The notes under the pieces are model-generated. The model was not told where the DNA came from, made no database searches, and saw nothing but the letters and a program-made list of their open reading frames with translations. From Pedobacter nanyangensis (lineage in GTDB: Bacteria; Bacteroidota; Bacteroidia; Sphingobacteriales; Sphingobacteriaceae): 64,000 nt of DNA. Numbering within the stretch: the stretch's first letter is position 1; each line of letters begins with the position of its first letter. The DNA lies in contig NZ_QMHO01000003.1 of assembly GCF_003313505.1 (NCBI RefSeq), positions 519,464-583,463 of the forward strand, in the 5' to 3' direction. Both the position numbers and the translations under genes were made by a program. Below are positions 35,980 through 45,198 of this stretch, in pieces.

Positions 35980-38900
35980 TTATTTCTTGATTACTTTTAC
36001 CTGCTGTTGCTGTCCGTCTATATTTACTTTGATGATATAGAATCCATTAGCCAAGTGAGCGAGATTGATACTGGTATCTGTTTGTCCTTTACTTAGTTTT
36101 AAGAAGCCTTTTTGCTGCCCCTGTGTATCGTAAACGCTTAATGTTCCTGTGGTTTTAACCGCAGCGTGTTCAACGGTAATTAAACTACTAGTGGGATTTG
36201 GGTAGGCGCTGAATTGGGTTACTATCGCTGAAAGATTAATGTTTTTGATTTCACTAATGGTGGCTTGACCATCCTTATCATATTGTTTAAGCTGATAATA
36301 GCTATTGCCAGATAAAGGCGCACGGTCTGTAAAACGATACTGATGTTCGCCTGCTGTATTAAAAGAAGCCTGCGTATTGATGACCACAAAATCGCCGTCA
36401 TCACCTTTTCTCAATACCTCAAACTTGTCTGTATTTCTTTCGTTAGCGGTTTTCCAGGTTACATTTACCTGTGGGCTAGTAGCCGTTCCTGATTTTTTAG
36501 CTTCAAAGCTCAATAAATCCAAAGGCAGCACATCTGGGAACCAATCTACCTTGTCTGCTCCGGCATAAATTGGCACCAATACCCTTACCACCGAGGCTGG
36601 CAATGCGGTATAACTGTAATACGTAGATGGGTCGAAAACACTACCAGGGTTCAGTTCATCAAATTTTACCGACCTGCCGCCAGGGTTTAGCATGGCTGGA
36701 TTAATTTGGGCAGTAATTACCGGCAAACCCGAATCATCGTATTCATTGCCTACTTGTTTTAATCCAACTGCTGGCTTATTGCCTGTTTTTGAAGTAAAGG
36801 TATCATCTGTATTATTACCAAAAACGGCTTTAAAATCTGCAGATGTCCTGTCGGCATACATTCCCCAACGTGTATTCAAGTAGAAGTTGTTTTCTGCAAA
36901 TACGTTGGCGCCAATAGCTGCTGCAATTCCGTAAAGTTTTACGCCTTCACTTAAACAGTTCAATACGTGCACTTCACCAAATCTCACCCTTGGGTTTCTA
37001 GAATTGGTATTTAGGAAATGATTGGCATAATGGGTCACTTTCAAACGGCCAACATCTTTACTGGCATTGTTATCCGAGTGGCCAATCAATCCCGTTTTCC
37101 AGCTATTGCGATAAAGGGTCCAGGAAATGGTGATATAACTTGCGCCATCCTTAATGTCAATTCCTCCATCAGGATGTTCCGAATCAGTAGGCATCGTGGT
37201 AGGATGTCCAACGGTACAGTGATCTACCCAAATGTGGTTGGTTTCGGTATTACCGATGTTGATGCCATCATCGTAGTAATCTTGAAAAGAGATATTTCTG
37301 ATGATGATATTTTGGCTTCTCTTGATATTAATCCCAAACTTGAACACCACATTTTTACGTCCTATGATGGTTAAGTTGGCCTGCTCCTGGATATCGAGCA
37401 TGTGATTTCCCCAAACACTGATCGAAGGGTTTAAAGTCACATCTTCATAAATGCCTGGTTCCAAAACAATGGTGAGCGGACTGGCATCCATGTATTTGTA
37501 TCGGATCCTGTTGTAAAGGGTTTGCGCCAATTTGTTAAATTCTGCCGGGCCATTGATGTAGATGGTTTTATTGGTAAAACCTGGCACTACAGCATCTCCA
37601 CCGGTAGTGGGTCCTGTAAAGCCATCGGCAGTTATGGAAGCAAAACCAACTGGTTGTTTAAAGTTAATGTTCAGGTTATCGGTAAAGGTGGCGGTGATAT
37701 TTTTGTGGGCATTTACCGTAATCACTTGTGAAGCCGTATTCCCTGTCAAATCGCCCGACCAGCCTTGAAAAGTAGACCCCAGCACCGAACTGGCAGTAAC
37801 GGTCACTTGCGTTCCATCGGGATACTCTCCACCCGCTGGATTAAGCGTCACGCTTCCAATTCCAGCCGTAGTTACGTTAATTTTATACGTATTGATGACC
37901 CTGAAATTGGCAACCACGGTTTTATTACTGTTCATGACCAAAGTAGCAGGATTAGTATTCCCTGTCAAATCGCCTGTCCAGTTGTCCAATTTCAATGCAG
38001 GTTTTTCTTCTGCCAAAAGGGTTACGGTTTCGCCTGAAAAGTAGCTATTACCTACCCTACTTGGACTTAATGCCACCGTTCCGCCGTTGGTACTTGTTAT
38101 GTTTAAGGCATAAGAAGCACATTGGGATCCTGATAAATCCAAGCGATCTAAATTTGGTCCGTCGGTAGTCTCCCAGGTCAGTTTAATTTTATTGACGCCT
38201 GCATTGAGGTTCACGGAAACAATCGCTTCTGTCCAGTCGGTAAAAGTTGCCGTACGAGGGAAATCAATATTTTGTACAAAAACATCATTTACATATAATG
38301 CTGCGGTGCGGTTTTCGTCCTTGGCAAAAGAATATCTCAACTTAGCAGTTTGTACACCCGCTTGTTGGTTACATACGGTAAATGTAATTTGGTTTTCGCC
38401 ACCCGCCAAAAAGTCGATAAAACCTGAGCCGGTAAAACCTATATGTTGCGCATCCACTTTACCCGTAAAGTCAGCATGTTCTGCTTCATAAGTGGTGAAA
38501 GTGAGGTTTGGGTCAACAATGGCTACGGTAATGGTCCATGATTTGGTGCTGCCATTTTGAGCCGTTACCACATAATTTACTGGGACACTAAAATTTTGAG
38601 CGCTATTGGTGGCGGGATTTACCGAGGCAAACGGAGACACTTGGAAAGTAACGGGCGTTAAAGCGGTTAAATTAGTGCCAAGCGGCATGGTGACCAAAAT
38701 TTGTCCTGTATTGCTATTGATAGAAGCGTTTCCAATTTGGTCGTTAGAAAGTTTAAAGGCCGTAACTTCTTTTTCTGTAGACTGCACTGCGGTGGTGGTT
38801 ACCGTCCAGCTTTTGGTGGTGGTACCATCTTGAGCGGTTACCACATAATTTACAGGATTGGTAAAATCACGGGCGGCTGTTGCCGAAGGGCTAACGGTGG

Positions 38901-39558
38901 CACCATTTGAAATGGTAAAAGTACCAGGTACTATGTTAACCAAATTAACTCCCGTGGCCACATTTACGTTAATGGTACCTGCGGCATAGTTAATCGTTTC
39001 TGTACCTACTTGGCCAGGCAGTTTAAACGCGGTTACTTCTACATCAGAACTGATGGAAGCCTCTCCAGCTTCCACATACAAATCGTGTATCTGGGTATTT
39101 CCCGAGCTAGCTGTTAATCTGATAATGATGTTGTTTGCGCTTTTTAAAGCCTGGAAAGCAGCCTGGCTGGTTAAATCAAATTCAGCTGCGGTAGATACGC
39201 TTAACGTAGAGGCGATATTTTGGAACGAAGTGCCATTATTGGTACTGTAGCTTACCGTTACCGTTCTGGTTGAGGTAGCTGTACTCTTCATATTCACTTT
39301 GAAAACACTGCAGCTTGGCAAATTTACGTCAAGGTATTGTGTAGTGGCATTTATTTGCACCATTCCCTTGGAGCAAACGCCATCGGCAGCCTTGGTTGGG
39401 CTAAGCGTTCCATTACTGGTAAGGCCCGCGGGCAAGGCACTTTGCTGAAAGTTATAGCTATATTTCCCATCGCTGCCAAAGGTTACCTGCTGTGCATGCA
39501 GCTGCAATACGCACAAAAGGAACATTATGCCTAATAAAAAAGGTTTTAAATATTTCAT
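35980..39558 (-). CDS. Secreted pectate lyase (PL1) with CBM35-like and T9SS domains
   Basis: The 1,192-residue protein begins with a signal peptide (MKYLKPFLLGIMFLLCVLQL). Two related strand modules follow (VTAFKLPGQVG and VTAFKLSNDQIG), then a CBM6/35-like carbohydrate-binding domain (about 375-510; YEAEHADFTG). Two InlB/bacterial repeat domains come next (GGTVALSPSR, GSVTLNPAGG). The PL1 beta-helix covers about 655-1000 with IWVDHCTVGH, GGIDIKDGASYITISW and HSDNNASKD. The end carries PLDLLSFEAKKSG and a T9SS domain (FSAYPNPTSSL). It should cleave demethylated pectin. ATG at 39558 is preferred over an in-frame TTG seven codons earlier because it starts directly at the signal peptide. Confidence 0.9.
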   Translation of the reverse strand: MKYLKPFLLGIMFLLCVLQLHAQQVTFGSDGKYSYNFQQSALPAGLTSNGTLSPTKAADGVCSKGMVQINATTQYLDVNLPSCSVFKVNMKSTATSTRTVTVSYSTNNGTSFQNIASTLSVSTAAEFDLTSQAAFQALKSANNIIIRLTASSGNTQIHDLYVEAGEASISSDVEVTAFKLPGQVGTETINYAAGTINVNVATGVNLVNIVPGTFTISNGATVSPSATAARDFTNPVNYVVTAQDGTTTKSWTVTTTAVQSTEKEVTAFKLSNDQIGNASINSNTGQILVTMPLGTNLTALTPVTFQVSPFASVNPATNSAQNFSVPVNYVVTAQNGSTKSWTITVAIVDPNLTFTTYEAEHADFTGKVDAQHIGFTGSGFIDFLAGGENQITFTVCNQQAGVQTAKLRYSFAKDENRTAALYVNDVFVQNIDFPRTATFTDWTEAIVSVNLNAGVNKIKLTWETTDGPNLDRLDLSGSQCASYALNITSTNGGTVALSPSRVGNSYFSGETVTLLAEEKPALKLDNWTGDLTGNTNPATLVMNSNKTVVANFRVINTYKINVTTAGIGSVTLNPAGGEYPDGTQVTVTASSVLGSTFQGWSGDLTGNTASQVITVNAHKNITATFTDNLNINFKQPVGFASITADGFTGPTTGGDAVVPGFTNKTIYINGPAEFNKLAQTLYNRIRYKYMDASPLTIVLEPGIYEDVTLNPSISVWGNHMLDIQEQANLTIIGRKNVVFKFGINIKRSQNIIIRNISFQDYYDDGINIGNTETNHIWVDHCTVGHPTTMPTDSEHPDGGIDIKDGASYITISWTLYRNSWKTGLIGHSDNNASKDVGRLKVTHYANHFLNTNSRNPRVRFGEVHVLNCLSEGVKLYGIAAAIGANVFAENNFYLNTRWGMYADRTSADFKAVFGNNTDDTFTSKTGNKPAVGLKQVGNEYDDSGLPVITAQINPAMLNPGGRSVKFDELNPGSVFDPSTYYSYTALPASVVRVLVPIYAGADKVDWFPDVLPLDLLSFEAKKSGTATSPQVNVTWKTANERNTDKFEVLRKGDDGDFVVINTQASFNTAGEHQYRFTDRAPLSGNSYYQLKQYDKDGQATISEIKNINLSAIVTQFSAYPNPTSSLITVEHAAVKTTGTLSVYDTQGQQKGFLKLSKGQTDTSINLAHLANGFYIIKVNIDGQQQQVKVIKK

Positions 39559-39635
39559 CTCTTCAAATAATTTAGACAATAGCCATCTAGTACCGCCCCG
39601 TAAAGACAGTTGGATATTTTAATGATTGGAACGGA

Positions 39636-40697
39636 TTATTTTTTGATAAACTTTTGTGATTGGGTTTGTCCGTTGATTTCGTAAACCAATAAATAAGTAC
39701 CCGAGGCAAGCGAGGCCACATTGATGGTGGTGGAAGCAGTGCCGGTGTTGGCATTGGCTTTTATCAACGATCTTCCATCCAAGCCTACCACTTTTAACAC
39801 GCCGGTGCTTTTCACATTTTCGTGGTTTACAACCAGCTCGTGGCTTGCGGGATTAGGTTGTAAGCTTAAGCTAATGCCTTCTATTTTAACATGGACAACA
39901 TCGCTGTAAGTATGCGTGCCATCTTTATCACGCTGCTTTAAGCGATAATAAGCATTGCCCACAAAAGGATTTTTATCGGTGAAACTATAATCATGTACAC
40001 CCGTTGTATTTTTGCTTTGCACGGTGGCCATTGCAGAAAAATCCGTGCCATCAGCTTTTCTTTCTACCACAAAATCTTGCGTGTTCACTTCATTGGTGGT
40101 TTTCCAGTTTAAGTTTACGGTTTTCCCTAAGGCATCTGGCTTTGCAGCAAAAGAGAGCAGCTCCAGGGGCAGATAATCAGTTGGCAGGGTATAATCTGCA
40201 AAACCAGCCGCTACAAAATATAAGCGGGCGGTACTGGAGGTGCGCTTGATTTGTACAAATTTGGCTCCTCCATTTGGGATGGTAAATTCGGCCAAAATTC
40301 CGGGAGCGGGAGCCCCAGCAGACATGGTGTGCGTTAACGTCCCCTCTATGGCAGAAGCACTGGAACCATAACTGACCGAGATCCCAGATACACTCGAGTT
40401 TCCTGTGCCTCTATATTGCACAGAAATTTTAGTGATATTATTTGCCGACAATGAGGTAAGCGCAACATTTCTTGTGGTATTATTTAACGTGTAATAAAAA
40501 AATCCCGAGGTACCATCTGCTACCACACCGGTAGTTTCGTAGTCGAGCTTGATGTTGTTTTGAGTATTGGTTCCACTAACTACATCCGTAGATGTTGTTG
40601 TTGCCGGCCCAGGAACTTTATAGGTAAGTTGCTGAGCTTTGGTTACCAGGGCAAAGAGCATACAAAGGCATGCGAAAAAAGGTAAAGTTTTTTTCAT
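39636..40697 (-). CDS. Secreted protein of unknown function with T9SS sorting domain
   Basis: The 353-residue protein has a signal peptide ending near TKA-QQ (residue 21). A beta-rich N-terminal domain (about 25-170), full of T, S, N and G, matches no family I know. It is followed by the Fn3-like module LPLELLSFAAKPD and a T9SS domain (LQPNPASHELVVNHENVKS to KFIKK). The first domain could be a small binding module (short strands, VSVQYRGTGNSS). It is the first gene of the three-gene minus-strand pectin block, 77 bp upstream of the lyase gene. Confidence 0.75.
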   Translation of the reverse strand: MKKTLPFFACLCMLFALVTKAQQLTYKVPGPATTTSTDVVSGTNTQNNIKLDYETTGVVADGTSGFFYYTLNNTTRNVALTSLSANNITKISVQYRGTGNSSVSGISVSYGSSASAIEGTLTHTMSAGAPAPGILAEFTIPNGGAKFVQIKRTSSTARLYFVAAGFADYTLPTDYLPLELLSFAAKPDALGKTVNLNWKTTNEVNTQDFVVERKADGTDFSAMATVQSKNTTGVHDYSFTDKNPFVGNAYYRLKQRDKDGTHTYSDVVHVKIEGISLSLQPNPASHELVVNHENVKSTGVLKVVGLDGRSLIKANANTGTASTTINVASLASGTYLLVYEINGQTQSQKFIKK

Positions 40698-40722
40698 AAC
40701 AATTAGGTTTACAAATTTGGTC

Positions 40723-40751
40723 AGGTAAGATTTTAGCGTACCTTTTTACCT
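40723..40751. repeat. Small inverted repeat upstream of the pectin block
   Basis: AGGTAA and TTACCT pair across 17 nt, 26 bp before the first gene. It could be an operator or a leader hairpin. The rest of the 300-bp gap up to nnr is AT-rich with no clear box. Confidence 0.3.
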
Positions 40752-40997
40752 CGCATGCAAAAGGCTAAAAAACACATCATTATCTAAAATCTACTACAGA
40801 TTTAAGCATTTGTTTTTTTTAATGAAAGAGAAAACTGTGCAATCGTTCTCGGAAAAAAAAATGCTTACAAGGCTCAAAAAAGCCACAGAAACCGTTGAAA
40901 ATGAAGTTATAGCCGACTAAAACCCAAGGATTTTATCTTTTACTTTTTTTTGTCAGCTACAATATCAGCAAAAAGTATTCGTTAGGGTGGCTGCCAA

Positions 40998-42485
40998 TTA
41001 TTTGATTCTGTTTAAAATTTTAGGAATAGCTTTAGATAAGGTCGAGGCAGAAATTACCTCACGATTTTTCGCCAAAGTATCGCCAGTTTTCCCGTGCAGA
41101 TATACGCCTAAAATAGCAGCTTGTTCACCTGTATATCCCTGAGCCATAAAACCAGTGATCATCCCAGTTAAAACATCGCCCATGCCGCCTTGTGCCATAG
41201 CGGGATTGCCGGTTAGATTAATGCAAATTTCGCCCGATGGCAAAGCTATAAAAGTGTATTGGTTTTTAAGGACGATCACCATTTGTAGTGCTTTGGATTT
41301 TTGCCTGGCAGTTTCCACCCTATCCCACCAGTTTTGATGTTCGCCAAACAAACGATCAAACTCCTTTAAGTGCGGGGTGATGATGCTTTGTTGAGGTATT
41401 TTCTTTAACAATTCCTGTTGAGCAGCAATGATATTTAGCGCATCGGCATCTAATATGAGCGGTTGGGCTTGTGCAAGCAAATATTCAAGCAATTGGGTTT
41501 GTTCCAAGCCAACCCCAAGCCCTGGTCCAACGGCAACAGCCTGGTATTTGTTTAATGATGTTTTTTGAAGGGCGTTCCTGCTTAAAAACATCGCCTCTGG
41601 CAAACTTACATTTAAAGCAGTTAAGCCGCTTTGCGGAATGCTGGCGGTTACCAAACCCACGCCACTATGTAAGCAGGCACCTGTTGCCAATAAGGCTGCG
41701 CCCATGGTTTCGGTATGGCCAGCAAGTATTAGTGCATGTCCGTAAGTTCCTTTATGAGAAAATTTTTCGCGGGGTTTTAAGGTATCACCAACAAATTGAT
41801 GGGTAATTAACTTCCAATCACTAGGTAAACTTTGAATATAATCTTCGTCCAAGCCAATAGGTACTACTTTAAACTTTTTCAAAGCTTTGGCACTTTCGGG
41901 GAAGAAAAAGTTGATTTTTGGCAATTGAAAACTGATGGTTAAAGCTGCTTTGATCCCTTGGTAAGGCAGTTTTATTTCGCCTTCGCTACTGAAACCGGTA
42001 GGTACATCTACGGATACGACCGTTACGCTTGAAGCATTGATCAAAGCAACCAATTCCGCATAGGCTCCAGTCAAAAGCTTGTTTAAACCAGCACCTATCA
42101 GCGCATCTATCACGATTTCATTGTTCAAGAATTCCAGCTCATTCGTGTTGTTGAAAACAGGAACACTGGGCACCTGTTGCTTCAATCGCTCAAGGTTGAT
42201 CTTATAATCGGCTGAGGAATTTGAGGAGAAGTGGGTTAACAGTACCCGAACATTTGAAAAACCTTTACCGGCCAATATCCTTGCAATAGCCAAACCATCG
42301 CCACCGTTATTTCCTTGTCCGCAGGCCACCAAAATAGCTTGCTGCCGATCAGGATAAGCCCTTGCAAAAGCTGCTACAAACGCTAAAGCTGCTTTTTCCA
42401 TCAAATCAATGGAAGCAATGGGTTGATGTTGGATGGTATAAGCATCAACGGCTTTAATTTGTGAAGCAGTAAGCAGGTTTTTCAT
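40998..42485 (-). CDS. nnr: Bifunctional NAD(P)H-hydrate epimerase / dehydratase
   Basis: The 495-residue enzyme repairs hydrated NADH and NADPH. The N-terminal epimerase domain (about 1-215) has CGQGNNGGDGLAIAR and ALIGAGLNKLLTG. The C-terminal kinase-fold dehydratase (about 225-495) has SHKGTYGHALILAG, AVGPGLGVG, LILDADALNIIA, IITPHLKEFDRL and NPAMAQGGMGDVLTGM. Both active parts are complete. It is separated by 23 bp from the upstream helicase gene, so the two are probably co-transcribed. Confidence 0.95.
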   Translation of the reverse strand: MKNLLTASQIKAVDAYTIQHQPIASIDLMEKAALAFVAAFARAYPDRQQAILVACGQGNNGGDGLAIARILAGKGFSNVRVLLTHFSSNSSADYKINLERLKQQVPSVPVFNNTNELEFLNNEIVIDALIGAGLNKLLTGAYAELVALINASSVTVVSVDVPTGFSSEGEIKLPYQGIKAALTISFQLPKINFFFPESAKALKKFKVVPIGLDEDYIQSLPSDWKLITHQFVGDTLKPREKFSHKGTYGHALILAGHTETMGAALLATGACLHSGVGLVTASIPQSGLTALNVSLPEAMFLSRNALQKTSLNKYQAVAVGPGLGVGLEQTQLLEYLLAQAQPLILDADALNIIAAQQELLKKIPQQSIITPHLKEFDRLFGEHQNWWDRVETARQKSKALQMVIVLKNQYTFIALPSGEICINLTGNPAMAQGGMGDVLTGMITGFMAQGYTGEQAAILGVYLHGKTGDTLAKNREVISASTLSKAIPKILNRIK

Positions 42486-42508
42486 CCGTGTTAACGATTA
42501 ATGGTTTT

Positions 42509-44422
42509 TTAAAATAGCTGTAAGGTAACCGCTTCTTGTGCATTGGAACTGTTCTCCTGAACTTTCTTTTGTTTGGCTCGATGTTTCACGATCCAGGCCT
42601 GATAATCCGCAGCTTTTATTGGTGTTGCTAACAACTGGGCTCCAATGTGCATTAAGGTAATACTGTTGTCTGTATGTTGCCTTACTTTTTGCAGTTGGTG
42701 CTGAATTTGCTGCTGTAACTTGTTTTTAGGCTTTACCCTAATCAATTTCAGCATTGGGTTAAGTGCTTTTATGGCAAGTTCTTTAGCAAAGTAAGTATTT
42801 GCGGCGGTAATTCTGGACTGAATCGTTTGCTGGGCAGCAAAGCCACCTTGTTGGTGCAAAAGCATTACCTGTGCTTGAAACTTGCTGACCAATGGGACCA
42901 GCGCCGAAACTGCCGCAATGATTTCGCCAAGCTGCGTTTTAAACAAGGGAATATTGGCCCGGTTAATTTCGGGGTCATGATCTATCAAATTCAACTCATC
43001 TATTACCTGATGAAAACGGAAGTGATTAAGGACCAGCTGTATGATGAATTTTTCCTGTGCCTCTACCTTTATTTGGTTTAGCTGCTCCAAATTAAGCGGC
43101 TTCATAAAGTTAATCACCTCGTTATTGGACCTTAAGCTATCCTTATTGATTTTAGATTTAAGCACCAATCCATCCAAGGTTCTGACCCTGCTTAACGCCA
43201 CATAAACCTGCCCTGCAATAAACGATTTTCCGGCATCGATAATGGCATGGTCAAAAGTTAGGCCCTGGCTTTTATGAATGGTCACTGCCCATGCCAGCTT
43301 AATGGGATATTGTAAAAACTCACCAACCTGATTTTGGGAAACCTGTTCCTGGTCGTCTAATTTATATTCAAAAGATTGCCACGAACTTTTGGCCAATAAC
43401 AAATCTTCCTCATCCGTAAAAGAAACGTAAATCTCTCCATTTTCTATGGATTTGATTTTCCCGATCTTGCCGTTATAAAATCTTCTATCTTCTCCGGTAT
43501 CATTTTTAATGAACATCACTTGCGCCCCAACCTTTAATACAAGCTTTTGCTCTGCCTGCAAGCCCAAGTCTTTGAAATCACCGTTCACTTCTGCATCAAA
43601 CGTGTGGATTTCACCTTCCAATTCATCCAATTTTTGCTTGTTAATCAGGTTCGCTTCGGCATTGTGCGAAGTGATGATAATGGGGTTGATGTCCCGGTCA
43701 TCTTTAAACTCGGGATCAAACCGTTGGTTGAGCAGGGCCAAACCTTCGTCATTAATTTGGTTATTCCTGATATCATTCAAGATTTTGATGAAGGTTTCTT
43801 CCGTTTGCCTGAACACTTTGGTCAGTTCAATTTGCAATAACGGGCTTTGGCGAACCACCTGCGAATCAAAGAAATAGGGCGACGGATATGCCCTGCTCAA
43901 AACCGCCCAATCTTCACGTTTGGTTACTGGCGGAAGTTGGTATAAATCGCCAATTAATAAAAGTTGCAAACCACCAAAAGGACTGCTGTTTTTCCGAACA
44001 GCTTGCAGCAAAACGTCAATCATGTCCATCACATCACAACGCACCATCGACACCTCATCAATCACCAACAGTTCCAGTTCATTAAAAAGCTTCCGTTTAT
44101 CGTTGCCATAACTTAAATCATTTACTACCGAACGGATAGAAACAAAGCCTTCCTGTAAATTTTGCAGGCCAATATCACCTGGAAAAAAAGAACCTGGGGG
44201 CAGTTGGAAAAAAGAGTTGATGGTGGTTCCTTTGGCATTCATTGCCGCCACGCCAGTAGGTGCTACAATGGCCATTTTTTTCGAACTCTCTTTTTTGATT
44301 CGCTTTAACAAGGTCGTTTTTCCTGTACCCGCCTTACCGGTCAAAAAAATAGATTGATTGGTATATTCAATAAATTCGAAAACTTTATCTGCAATGGGAT
44401 TTTCAGCCACTAGGTTATCCAT
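42509..44422 (-). CDS. Pif1/RecD-like DNA helicase with extended C-terminus
   Basis: The 637-residue SF1 helicase has Walker A GKAGTGKTTL (29-38), a Pif1-type PTGVAAMNAKGTTINSFF, Walker B LLVIDEVSMVRCDVMDMID, LLIGDLYQLPPV, and the late motifs AWAVTIHKSQGLTFDHAIID and QVYVALSRVRTLDGLVL. The helicase core ends near residue 445. The last 190 residues (VLNHFRFHQVIDE, then helices rich in Q, K and A) match no domain I can name. Such proteins unwind G-rich or recombination structures. The -7 box is 4 nt before the ATG. Confidence 0.88.
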   Translation of the reverse strand: MDNLVAENPIADKVFEFIEYTNQSIFLTGKAGTGKTTLLKRIKKESSKKMAIVAPTGVAAMNAKGTTINSFFQLPPGSFFPGDIGLQNLQEGFVSIRSVVNDLSYGNDKRKLFNELELLVIDEVSMVRCDVMDMIDVLLQAVRKNSSPFGGLQLLLIGDLYQLPPVTKREDWAVLSRAYPSPYFFDSQVVRQSPLLQIELTKVFRQTEETFIKILNDIRNNQINDEGLALLNQRFDPEFKDDRDINPIIITSHNAEANLINKQKLDELEGEIHTFDAEVNGDFKDLGLQAEQKLVLKVGAQVMFIKNDTGEDRRFYNGKIGKIKSIENGEIYVSFTDEEDLLLAKSSWQSFEYKLDDQEQVSQNQVGEFLQYPIKLAWAVTIHKSQGLTFDHAIIDAGKSFIAGQVYVALSRVRTLDGLVLKSKINKDSLRSNNEVINFMKPLNLEQLNQIKVEAQEKFIIQLVLNHFRFHQVIDELNLIDHDPEINRANIPLFKTQLGEIIAAVSALVPLVSKFQAQVMLLHQQGGFAAQQTIQSRITAANTYFAKELAIKALNPMLKLIRVKPKNKLQQQIQHQLQKVRQHTDNSITLMHIGAQLLATPIKAADYQAWIVKHRAKQKKVQENSSNAQEAVTLQLF

Positions 44423-44426
44423 AACA

Positions 44427-44434
44427 CAAATCTA
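44427..44434 (-). promoter_or_regulatory. -7 box of the Pif1-like helicase gene, 4 nt from the start codon
   Basis: The minus strand reads TAGATTTG followed by TGTT and the ATG at 44422. A leaderless message is predicted. Confidence 0.5.
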
Positions 44435-44625
44435 GCTAAATTAATTAGCAAGGCGAACATCAAATAATTAACATTTTTAAAAAGATTAAGTTACGCCATA
44501 TACATCCAAAACATCTGTGTATCTGAGGCTCACCACATTTGTCATAATACGCAAAATACTGTAACAATTAACAAGTCCAAAAGTCTGTAGTGCAATTGTT
44601 AAATGATTAACCAAAATTTAAAACA

Positions 44626-45033
44626 ATGACTCAAAAACCTTCAAATGCCTTTATTGCAGCCTCGTGGATTGCATTGGGCGTAGGCATGATTGGCTTTATT
44701 ATTGGCCTTTGGCGCTCAAACATGCTCCTCAACGAAAAAGGTTATTATTTTGCCGTATTGATGTTTGGTTTGTTTGCCGTAGTTTCCCTGCAAAAGGCAG
44801 TAAGAGACAAACTGGAAGGGATTCCCGTAACCGAACTTTACTATGGCATCAGCTGGTTTGCTACCTTGCTCACCATTGCCCTACTCATTATTGGGCTATG
44901 GAATGCAGATTTGCTGCCCAGCGAAAAGGGCTTTTATGCCTTTGCTTTTCTACTTGCCTTGTTTGGCGCCATTACGGTACAGAAAAATACCAGAGATGGC
45001 CAAATTGCAAAAGGGAAACATCCATTGAATTAA
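44626..45033 (+). CDS. YiaA/YiaB-type inner-membrane protein
   Basis: The 135-residue protein has four helices as two copies of the two-helix YiaAB unit. The first has FIAASWIALGVGMIGFIIGL and GYYFAVLMFGLFAVVSLQKAV; the second has YYGISWFATLLTIALLIIGL and GFYAFAFLLALFGAITVQK. Each copy has the family pattern LW-x-LLxxEKGxY. Function is unknown across the family. It is monocistronic, with a strong terminator just after it. Confidence 0.88.
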   Translation: MTQKPSNAFIAASWIALGVGMIGFIIGLWRSNMLLNEKGYYFAVLMFGLFAVVSLQKAVRDKLEGIPVTELYYGISWFATLLTIALLIIGLWNADLLPSEKGFYAFAFLLALFGAITVQKNTRDGQIAKGKHPLN

Positions 45034-45052
45034 GAAACCACAAATTAATGGA

Positions 45053-45087
45053 AGCGCTACCGGTAAAAACTTGTAGCGCTTTTTTGT
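45053..45087 (+). terminator. Terminator of the YiaAB gene
   Basis: AGCGCTAC and GTAGCGCT form an 8-bp stem around a 12-nt loop followed by TTTTTG, 20 bp after the stop codon. Confidence 0.85.
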
Positions 45088-45198
45088 TGTCCAAGAAATG
45101 GCTGCTTAGTGTAAAAAGAACACTTAAGTAAAATTTTGATTACCTGCCGCTTAATTAACGTCCATTAAACTACTTTTAGTTAACCAGATATTAAACAT

